DNA from: Meghimatium bilineatum | Taxonomy: Eukaryota > Mollusca > Gastropoda > Stylommatophora > Philomycidae | Assembly: GCA_034231615.1 (NCBI GenBank) | Contig: CM067322.1 | Location: 57,478,828-57,542,827 of the forward strand | DNA: 64,000 bases | Reading direction: 5' to 3' | Shown: one piece after another, positions 55,107 to 64,000 of the stretch | Numbering within the stretch: the stretch's first letter is position 1 | Layout of the letters: the number at the start of each line of letters is the position of its first letter | Made by a program: the position numbers and the translations under genes | Notes under the pieces: model-generated | Seen by the model: the letters and a program-made list of their open reading frames with translations, nothing else | The model's database searches: none | Told to the model about the DNA's origin: nothing

Positions 55107-55400
55107 CAACCTAACAACGAGATACCGGGACAGACGACGTTTCGACTATTAAGCCTTCATCAGGACAAACGAAAGACAACGGTACAACGAATCTTACATG
55201 GAAACAAACGTGGTTGATAGGGAGGAAAGAGGAGGAGAGATAGTGAATAGATAGTGGAGGAAGTAAATAGGGAGCGGCATATTGGGGAGGAAGAGAGTAT
55301 GGGGAGAAGAAGTGAGGAGAGAAAGTGCACGGAAGGAGGTGAGGAGCGAAAATGGATAAGGTGTGGTAGCAAGTAAAATAGAAAAGGTTAAATTAAGATA
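55107..55400 (+). mobile_element. Dispersed repeat R1, third copy
   Basis: CGACGTTTCGACTATTAAGC then CTTCATCAGGACAAACG, CATGGAAACAAACGTGG, and a long GA-rich tail (55218-55350). It shares its order of motifs with 35545-35835 and 36108-36365. The class is unknown. Confidence 0.65.
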
Positions 55401-57997
55401 CTTACCTCACAAGTGACAACACGCAATGGGTATAACGAATAGATAGCAGAGGAAGCAGAGATCAGGAAACTGATCGCAGAAGAAGAAAAAAACTTTTAAA
55501 AAATACTTCACCAAAAGAAAAGTGACAAGCGTTATTTAAAGAGAAAACTTCCTCATAATGAAAGTCGTATCTACGCCCCTGTTATGGCAGAATATTAAAG
55601 AACCAGCTTCACCTTTTTAAATGCAGCTATTTTATAATGTATTTTAATTCTTCTACCCAATCCTATAAATGTTTAAACAAAGGTTACTAGGACAAGGAAT
55701 TTTTTCGAGTTATTGATCATAATCCATGGTATATAATACCTACTGGTTAATGGGAAATCTGCCTTCAAAAATGATTCGTTTGACTATTCCTTGACATGCC
55801 GAAATCGGATGTGCTAGGCCTACAAGGCGCATAACGGTGGCACAACGTAATCACGCTCCCGGCGGAAATTGCACGGATATCCGTGATGGTTACAATGGAG
55901 CGAACGAAAAACAAACTATTCCTTGATTTTCATCGGATGTCTCACACAGTATAAAATCATATTGGCCTATTAAATTCAAGGAAATAGGCAAGAGCTATTA
56001 AGAATGCGTGTTTTCTAATTAGCTAGTATTTCTTATATAGTCAACGATTATTGTTTTTTTCATATATTGAGGTGCTGAATCTAAACTTGGGATGTATTTG
56101 GGTCAATCAAGTAAAAAAGCATCTAATAGTTTTATGATAGAACCAAGGAAAAAACAAAACAAAACAGGCAAAGAGTTATGTCCGGATAATTGCGTGTTCT
56201 AGATACAGTTCAACAAAATTATATACAGGAAATTGATAACTCCACTCTACAAGTTCTGGTACTTAATGTCATGCGTGTTATCTAACACTAGTTCAGCATC
56301 CTAGATTTTTACTAGCTTTATCTTTCATTCTTTCCACTGAATTGTTATTGTCTTATTTTTGCATAACATACCAATAAGCAGAGTGTTATATATAAGGGGT
56401 CAGACCCCTTCCTTAGGAAAATAGAGTCTAATATAAAGTACTATTTAACTAGTAAATCACAGGGTAAAACATCCTTTTAACTGTTTTTCCAAAAATGAAT
56501 ATTTCAGTATCCTCAGACAAATGAAGTGATATTTTTTCAAAGGTAAAGCACACATACCAAATTTTAGTAAACGTCTCTGCCAGTAAGTTGGAAGCATTGT
56601 CCATATTGTTAATCCTTTGAAGTTAATGATGTAAGTGAAATATATATTTTATATCGCAATACTATTTTGCAGACAATTAGCGATATACTAAAAGGTAGTG
56701 TTTAATTCAGTACAGCTCTTTCTGGACTTATTATTTGGATCAGCGGTTCATGCTTTGGCCACAGCGTATTTCTGAAAGGGGGCTTAGGCTGTGGAGACCA
56801 TGAAGAAAACTATTCAAAATTGGAGGAACTATGTGCTCGGGATGCCACAGAAACGTAACTATATGGACGATATTTAATAATCTATATACTTAACTTTGAA
56901 TTAAGGAAACAATCTTTTGTTAAAGGTTATATTGTGTCAGGAGGAGAATCAGGAGAAAACATCCTGAAAGTGGGCTACGACGAAGCAAGGTTTAGAACCC
57001 TTGATTTTAAGAAATACTAGATCCACCTCTTAGCAATACTCTCATTGTGAGCACCAGAACCCACATCTCTGCCTGGAGATCCATCATTTTCTGTCGTGCA
57101 CATTTCGTGCTGACATTTTCATTGACCAGATTCACTCATTCACTCCAGACACGTTCTGTCTGCACTTCCTCTCATTATCAGGTAGATCTAGCGCAGAGCA
57201 ACAGATGCACAGATAAGACAGCATCTTAGCCTTGAATATAGTGCGATGAATACAAAACAGGTATCAAGGACATATTTTTTAAGGCATACCGGAAATAATC
57301 AAAAGAAGAAAGGTACTGACCACTATGTTTTCTCACACTTGTTTTAAGTGGTCGTTATGTAGCGTGAAAATTTCAAAATGTTTTGCTGCGGTTACAGCGC
57401 CTGAAGGGAAGCCAAGAATGGCAATACCGCAAAATTACACGAACGTAGCAAAACAGGTATAGAAATATAGATTTAGCAAAATAGTGTAATAGGTGTAGCA
57501 AAATAGATATAGAAAAAAAGCAATACATTTTTACAATTGACCACAAAAAACACACACACACACAAAACACACAGACATGAACAAATGTGCCTAACAACAT
57601 ACAAACATACTATATCAAAGTTTTTATCACAAGGTCTTCATTAAGAAAAGATATAGGAGCAAGAACAAACAATAAACATAATTTTGCAGACTGACGACAC
57701 TGCAGACATTTAATAGCAGAAAAAAAACAAGACAAAGACCAAGAAGGTTGGATAGGGAGTTGTCAACTCAAGCACATGATCAACGTTGATGAAGCCTGCT
57801 GTAGACTAATTCTTGTTATTCTATCAGGACGTAAAGTCTCTTAACTGCAACATGTCTCGAGATTGCAAGAAAGTCACAGCAGTGTTCCATCCAAAGTACT
57901 GTCCGGCTCGTAAAGTTACAACTTCATTTGAAATGGAGTAAAATATTTTTTCATGAAATCTCCCAATAAACAAAGTTTTCAGAAATAAATCTAATAC
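55401..57997. other. Mostly unrecognised sequence
   Basis: Only the Z' copy at 55795-55914 and the arm-like flank of the repeat at 11281 are recognised. There is a CA-rich stretch at 57548-57574. No gene support. Confidence 0.4.
55795..55914 (+). mobile_element. Z-family short subtype (Z'), 120 bp, 12-bp target duplication
   Basis: CATGCCGAAATCGGATGTGC, AAGGCGCATAACGGTGGCAC, CACGGATATCCGTGATGG and GGAGCGAACGAAAAACAA. Perfect ACTATTCCTTGA flanks lie at 55783-55794 and 55915-55926. It split a repeat whose relative is the inverted repeat at 11281. Confidence 0.92.
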
Positions 57998-58055
57998 TGA
58001 TCATCATCACCAGGTGCCGTGCCGACTAACGTATTCGATCATGTATCTCTATTTA
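57998..58055 (-). mobile_element. LINE family D 3' terminal scrap
   Basis: The minus strand CATGATCGAATACGTTAGTC then GGCACGGCACCTGGTGATGA parallels the end of the copies at 52235 and 54676. About 55 bases remain. Confidence 0.5.
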
Positions 58056-58067
58056 TAATATCATTTA

Positions 58068-58380
58068 TCAGGCAACCATGTGACAACTAAGTTTTAGCTC
58101 AACCAAGTTACAGGTTTCCACGACACCACTGTATTTTGTGTGACACCCGTGCAACCTGTGTGACGTGTAGGGATAATATAACCCACCTTGAGAACAACTA
58201 ATCTTTACCATCCATTTATCTGCCCATGCTGTTATGTTGTCTGCTGCCTTTTGTATTTTTATGTTGGCGATCTTTAGATATGCGTCTACACACCACACCA
58301 ACAAGTTATCAGCATACACTGCAAGTCTTACATCTTGTAGCAATTCACAAATTATATCATTTATGAAGACAAGAATAAAA
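58068..58380 (-). pseudogene. LINE family A reverse transcriptase fragment
   Basis: On the minus strand LVFINDIICELLQDVRLAVY then ADNLLVWCVDAYLKIANIKI and QKAADNITAWADKWMVKIS: RT palm with the active-site box changed from YADD to YADN. About 80 residues align with the poorer copy at 21330-21600. It ends upstream at the point where the family A 3' tail begins on the opposite strand, so two truncated copies meet head-on. Confidence 0.85.
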
Positions 58381-58433
58381 CAGAACTTGCTGTGTAGACA
58401 TGTCAAACTGCGAACGAGAAGGAAGAGAAGAAG
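58381..58433 (+). mobile_element. LINE family A 3' tail
   Basis: AACTTGCTGTGTAGACATGT then CAAACTGCGAACGAGAAGGA and a GAAGAAGAA simple end. It matches the minus-strand tail at 24305-24345 and gives the sequence from which the 31-bp array at 13545 could have grown. Confidence 0.75.
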
Positions 58434-58471
58434 AAGAACTAATATAGTTCACTTAGTTTCGTCCTCTTGTC

Positions 58472-58760
58472 CAGTGGTTTCTAGCCTTTTTAAAAATAAT
58501 ATAGTGGCAACATTTAGGGATAATTATTTTTTCATGGCCAACCTGATTAAAAAGATGATCGACTTTCTTTTAGTACCCAGCAACTCTTTTCGAATTTTAA
58601 TTACATGTTAAAGTATTAAATTGAATTATGTATATTTATATCTCGTCATGTTCCTACCCCCTTGGCACGTTATTGATTCCTGATTTCCATTTTTTTAGCT
58701 GACTCCCTTGCAAGTCTCAGTGGTCTCCAGGACGGACATGTCTTTCGTTGAGAACCACTG
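58472..58760. mobile_element. hAT-type MITE, 289 bp
   Basis: The ends CAGTGGTTTCTAGCC and GTTGAGAACCACTG are inverted repeats. The 8-bp flanks CTCTTGTC (58464-58471) and CTCTAGTC (58761-58768) differ at one base. The interior is AT-rich and non-coding. Confidence 0.8.
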
Positions 58761-59184
58761 CTCTAGTCACCTGTTGTTTGTGAAGCTCATCTATGAATAT
58801 CAATATTTATTTAGTCAGGACAAATTGTATGTTCACGCTGCTACTTTTGTACTTTTCTTCATTTGGTCTAGAAAAAGTAATGTACACAAACGATAACACT
58901 CTGGTGAATCTAGAAATGAGTCTTGAGGGTGGGCATGAAACACAGAAAAGAGAACACTTAGAAGGATTGAATGTGTAAAGAAATGAGTAAATGTAAGTCT
59001 AGAACCTAGGAGCATGTCAGATGGTAATAGAAATTGTCAATCATGTGTCGTCCGCTCTCTGAACTGGAATGTGAATGGAAGTAGAAAAGCTAGAACTATC
59101 AGCTTTTCCCGTTTCTTTAAATTGTTCTGACGTTCCGCAAACATACATATTACCTATTACATTGCAGGCTTACCAGAGACAACT
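58761..59184. other. No recognisable gene
   Basis: Open frames overlap on both strands near 58793-59015 without any known motif. Confidence 0.35.
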
Positions 59185-59530
59185 GGTGGGTTAGTTGGTT
59201 AGTTGCTGATCCAGCGATCCATGGGCTCATACAATTCGACCCAGTCATTGGGTGATATATACATGTGTTTGTGAGCTGTTGTTTTGCTCCATATAATGTA
59301 TCCATTTTTCTGGCCCTGGAGAGAAGGATTTTCCTGATGTCATCAGGTGCTGGACATTAAAAAAGGTGGTAGTCAACAGTTTCATAGGAATGAGTGCACA
59401 GCCGGCACGTTGGAGTGTGTTGTGGTTGTATTCTGTCCAGGTGATTGTTAAGATGTATTTGTTACATGCGAAGTTGACTTTGCATCAGAGACAAATCAAG
59501 CAGGAAGAAACTTCAAGCCAGACGACGGGT
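59185..59530 (-). pseudogene. LINE family F C-terminus and 3' end
   Basis: The minus strand reproduces 9950-10255: a Cys/His segment around TCATAGGAATGAGTGCACAG, the linker, TATGGAGCAAAACAACAGCT-like sequence and the 3' end GTTAGTTGGTTAGTTGC (as its complement). Part of it (from 59357) is duplicated at 60627 together with adjacent satellite. Confidence 0.75.
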
Positions 59531-59539
59531 TTTTTTTGG

Positions 59540-62500
59540 GCAACTGGGAGAATTAACAATAATTAGAATAGCGACAATAATTAGGACTAACAATAATAGT
59601 TCTATCAATAATTAAATAGTGATAATAATTAGGATAGTGACAATAATTAGGATAGTGACAATAATTAGGACTGATAATAATTAGGATAGTGACGATAATT
59701 AGGACTGATAATAATTAGGATAGTGACAATAATTAGGACTGATAATAATTAGGATAGTGACGATAATTAGGACAGTGACAATAATTAGTATAGTGACGAT
59801 AATTAGGATAGTGACAATAATTAGTATAGTGACGATAATTAGGATAGTGACAATAATTAGGATAGTGACGATAATTAGTATAGTGACGATAATTAGTATA
59901 GTGACGATAATTAGGATAGTGACGATAATTAATATAGTGACGATAATTAGTATAGTGACGATAATTAGGATAGTGACGATAATTAGTATAGTGACGATGA
60001 TTAGGATAGTGACAATAATTAGTATAGTGACGATAATTAGTATAGTGACGATAATTAGTATAGTGACGATAATTAGTATAGTGACGATAATTAGGATAGT
60101 GACGATAATTAGTATAGTGACGATAATTAGTATAGTGACGATAATTAGGATAGTGACGATAATTAGTATAGTGACGATAATTAGGATAGTGACAATAATT
60201 AGTATAGTGACGATAATTAGTATAGTGACGATAATTAGTATAGTGACGATAATTAGGACTGACAATAATTAGGATAGTGACGATAATTAGGACTGTGACA
60301 ATAATTAGGACAGTGACAATAATTAGGATAGTGACAATAATTAGGATATCGACAATAATTAGGACTAACAATAATAGTTCTAGCAATAATTAAATAGTGA
60401 TAATAATTAGGACAGTGACAATAATTAGGACAGTGACAATAATTAGGACAGTGACAATAATTAGGATAGTGACAATAATTAGGACTGATAATAATTAGGA
60501 TAGTGACGATAATTAGGATAGTGACGATAATTAGGACTGATAATAATTAGGATAGTGACGATAATTAGGATAGTGACGATAATTAGGATAGTGGCGATAA
60601 TTAGGATAGTGACAATAATTAGGACATTAAAAAAGGTGGTAGTCAACAGTTTCATAGAAATGAGTGCACAGCCGGCACGTTGGAGTGTGTTGTGGTTGTA
60701 TTCTGTCCAGGTGATTGTTAAGATGTATTTGTTACATGCGAAGTTGACTTTGCATCAGAGACAAATCAAGCAGGAAGAAACTTGAAGCCAGACGACGGGT
60801 TTTTTTTGGGCAACTGGGAGAATTAACAATAATTAGAATAGCGACAATAATTAGGACTAACAATAATAGTTCTATCAATAATTAAATAGTGATAATAATT
60901 AGGATAGTGACAATAATTAGGATAGTGACAATAATTAGGACTGATAATAATTAGGATAGTGACGATAATTAGGACTGATAATAATTAGGATAGTGACAAT
61001 AATTAGGACTGATAATAATTAGGATAGTGACGATAATTAGGACAGTGACAATAATTAGTATAGTGACGATAATTAGGATAGTGACAATAATTAGTATAGT
61101 GACGATAATTAGGATAGTGACAATAATTAGGATAGTGACGATAATTAGTATAGTGACGATAATTAGTATAGTGACGATAATTAGGATAGTGACGATAATT
61201 AGTATAGTGACGATAATTAGGATAGTGACGATAATTAGTATAGTGACGATAATTAGGATAGTGACAATAATTAGTATAGTGACGATAATTAGTATAGTGA
61301 CGATAATTAGTATAGTGACGATAATTAGTATAGTGACGATAATTAGGATAGTGACGATAATTAGTATAGTGACGATAATTAGTATAGTGACGATAATTAG
61401 GATAGTGACGATAATTAGTATAGTGACGATAATTAGGATAGTGACAATAATTAGTATAGTGACGATAATTAGTATAGTGACGATAATTAGTATAGTGACG
61501 ATAATTAGGACTGACAATAATTAGGATAGTGACGATAATTAGGACTGTGACAATAATTAGGACAGTGACAATAATTAGGATAGTGACAATAATTAGGATA
61601 GTGACAATAATTAGGACTAACAATAATAGTTCTAGCAATAATTAAATAGTGATAATAATTAGGACAGTGACAATAATTAGGACAGTGACAATAAATAGGA
61701 CAGTGACAATAATTAGGATAGTGACAATAATTAGGACTGATAATAATTAGGATAGTGACGATAATTAGGATAGTGACGATAATTAGGACTGATAATAATT
61801 AGGATAGTGACGATAATTAGGATAGTGACGATAATTAGGATAGTGGCGATAATTAGGATAGTGACAATAATTAGGATAGTGACGATAATTAGGATAGTGA
61901 CAATAATTAGGATAGTGACGATAATTAGGTTAGTGACAATAATTAGGATAGTGACGATAATTAGGATAGTGACGATAATTAGGATAGTGACAATAATTAG
62001 GATAGTGACAATAATTAGGATAGTGACAATAATTAGGATAGTGACAATAATTAGGATAGTGACGATAATTAGGATAGTGACGATAATTAGGATAGTGACG
62101 ATAATTAGGATAGTGACAATAATTAGGATAGTGACGATAATTAGGATAGTGACAATAATTAGGATAGTGACGATAATTAGGATAGTGACGATAATTAGGT
62201 TCGTGACAATAATTAGGATAGTGACGATAATTAGGATAGTGACGATAATTAGGTTAGTGACAATAATTAGGATAGTGACGATAATTAGGATAGTGACAAT
62301 AATTAGGATAGTGACAATAATTAGGATAGTGACAATAATTAGGATAGTGACAATAATTAGGATAGTGACAATAATTAGGATAGTGACAATAATTAGGATA
62401 GTGACGATAATTAGGATAGTGACAATAATTAGGATAGTGACGATAATTAGGATAGTGACGATAATTAGGATAGTGACGATAATTAGGATAGTGACAATAA

Positions 62501-63020
62501 TTAGGATAGTGACGATAATTAGGATAGTGACAATAATTAGGATAGTGACGATAATTAGGATAGTGACGATAATTAGGATAGCGACAATAATTAGGACTGA
62601 CAATAATAGTTCTAGCAATAATTAAATAGTGATAATAATTAGGACACTGACAATATTTAGGATAGTGACAATCAATAAGACAGTGACTATAATTAGGACA
62701 ATGACAATACTTGGACAGTGACAATAATTAGGACAGTGAGATAATTAGGATAGTGACGATAATTAGGATAGTGACAATAATTAGGATAGTGACAATGATT
62801 AGGATAGTGATGATAATTAGGATCGTGACACTAATTTGGACAGTGACAATAGTTAGGATAATGACAATAATTAAGACTCGCAATAATTACGATAATGGAA
62901 ATAATTAGGACAGTGACAATAATTTGGGTAATGACAGTAGTTAGAATACTGACAATAGTTTGGACAATGACAATAATTATGATACTGACAATAATTAGAA
63001 TAGTAACAATAATTAGGATA
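59540..63020. repeat. 18-bp AT-rich satellite, with a 1.27-kb segmental tandem duplication
   Basis: The monomer is ATTAGGATAGTGACGATA or its GTGACAATA/AGTATAG variants, about 180 copies. A 1270-base segment (59353-60622) including a LINE F fragment recurs at 60623-61874, with one 18-base unit fewer. The left part (59.6-61.6 kb) mixes AGTATAG and AGGATAG units, 61.86-62.58 kb is uniform AGGATAG, and 62.6-63.02 kb is degenerate. The monomer lacks stop codons in several frames, giving long but meaningless VTILI/YRHYPN-type frames. Confidence 0.96.
60627..60800 (-). pseudogene. LINE family F fragment, duplicated inside the 18-bp array
   Basis: It is near-identical to 59357-59530 (differences seen: TCATAGAAATG against TCATAGGAATG, and CTTGAAGCC against CTTCAAGCC). 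It is flanked by satellite on both sides, so it arose by duplication of array plus LINE, not by new insertion. Confidence 0.85.
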
Positions 63021-63034
63021 CACACAATACGGAA

Positions 63035-63550
63035 ACTATGAAAATATACAGAACATCGAGTCCACTAAAAATACAGATAGACAACATAGGAGTAAAACAA
63101 GTAACAGAGTTCAAATATCTCGGTAGTATGTTTACAGAAAATGGAAGCCTGGATAAAGAAATAGAGATGAGATGTCAAAAGGCAAATGCAGTAACATACC
63201 AACTGTCACCACTTCTTCTTCACACCAAGATCGAGAAGGAAGTTAAGAGACATATGATCTACAGTATATTCCTACCAACACTGTGTTACCAGTGCCAAAC
63301 CTGGTCTCTCTCATCTTCACATTACAGAAAGATAGTGACATGCGAGATGAAATGCTTGAGGTAAGCTGTCGGGGTCACCAGGCTTGATAGATTACGAAAT
63401 GAATATATCAGGGAAAGAATAGGTATAATATCTTGTACAGATTACATAGAGAGAGAGAGAACAGATCAAGTGGTTTGACCACATTATGAGAATGCATCAC
63501 GTAGAGTGGGTAGTTATTATTAGAGTGTGGAGAATGAGATAGAATGAGGG
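63035..63550 (+). pseudogene. LINE family B fragment
   Basis: A frame from 63038 reads IDNIGVKQVTEFKYLGSMFT, ENGSLDKEIEMRCQKANAVT and LPTLCYQCQTWSL, ending MKCLR at a stop (63362). It continues after the stop with RLDRLRNEYIRERIGI and RTDQVV. This is the segment just upstream of the copy at 42775 plus part of its C-terminus, in an RTE-like endonuclease/reverse transcriptase. It abuts the end of the 18-bp array. Confidence 0.8.
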
Positions 63551-64000
63551 ATCGGGAGAAAGAGATAATAATGTACAGTGATATAAAGTGATGAGAAAGG
63601 AAAGACTACTATTTTGTAACAAAGTTACAAAACGTTAATGATCAATTTTTGCCTAATATAAGTTGCTTGTCAACGGAAGATCCAAACAAGAACAGTAACT
63701 ATGTGACAAGAGCTCAACCAAACACACGCAATTTACTGCTATAGCTAACCACAGACAAGAAATTATAGAGTTGACCTTCCGTCGGACAGGGCAAGACCTT
63801 TGGGAAATACTGGTCAGATGAAAGTAAAGGGAACTAATAGGAATTTTGACAGAAAACAAGTGGAGACAATTTTCTTGAGAAAGCTGTCAACTCGGGGAAA
63901 ACCACCAATAACTTGATTGTAAAGGGCTTTAAATACAACTGTGGCAGAGAACGTTTTAATAGAGAGATGTTGGTCGCCACCAGTCTCATTATCTTTTTAT
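63551..64000. other. No recognisable gene
   Basis: Unique AT-rich sequence to the window end. The minus-strand open frame at 63653-63859 has no known motif. Confidence 0.35.

Noticed and set aside
59699-62625. Long open frames (up to about 295 codons) with VTILI or YRHYPN repeats
   Set aside because: The 18-base satellite unit lacks stops in several frames on both strands, so such frames appear automatically.

Overview
The window looks like non-coding, repeat-dominated DNA from an invertebrate animal. The evidence is one plausible Ig-domain exon with canonical eukaryotic splice sites, many decayed non-LTR retrotransposons, tRNA-derived SINEs, hAT transposons and hAT-type miniature elements with 8-bp target duplications, and an AT-rich background. 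I cannot name the phylum. The mix would fit a mollusc or another spiralian, but that is only an impression. There is no operon, CRISPR array, rRNA, functional tRNA or complete host gene.

Layout. 1-1.4 kb is a 43-bp satellite. 1.4-5 kb holds a LINE tail, the Ig half-domain exon (2309-2444), a hAT MITE and ACT-rich microsatellites. 5-13 kb has SINE and MITE copies, a 31-bp array and a LINE with RNase H. 13-17.3 kb has SINEs, a 31-bp array built from a LINE tail, and a 2.96-kb hAT element whose transposase is broken and carries an inserted LINE fragment. 17.5-29 kb alternates minisatellites with LINE and SINE fragments, including a LINE interrupted by two hAT MITEs. 29.65-33.43 kb is a 34/36-bp satellite with a 1060-bp higher-order duplication. 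34.9-43.6 kb holds MITEs, LINE pieces, a 39-bp array (about 40 units) and a 36-bp array. 44.3-45.4 and 52.9-53.5 kb are two arrays of the same 27-bp monomer. 50.9-52.7 kb is a nested retroelement cluster containing a perfect 92-bp-arm foldback. 59.2-63 kb is an 18-bp AT-rich array that has swallowed and duplicated a LINE tail.

How it works together. Nothing suggests a pathway. The shared logic is repeat turnover: about a quarter of the window (my estimate from array lengths) is tandem repeats, most of the rest that can be recognised is retroelement debris, and mobile elements land in or beside arrays. The most unusual observations are: (1) the 39-bp array, where the three recurrent variable sites of the array interior are silent in its one long open frame; (2) the perfect tRNA-like foldback with a 13-bp flanking duplication; (3) a short retroposon family (here called Z), with at least seven copies or fragments and perfect 9-12-bp target duplications at four of them; and (4) a minisatellite whose monomer matches a LINE 3' tail. 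LINE family letters A-G and family name Z are labels made for this answer only.
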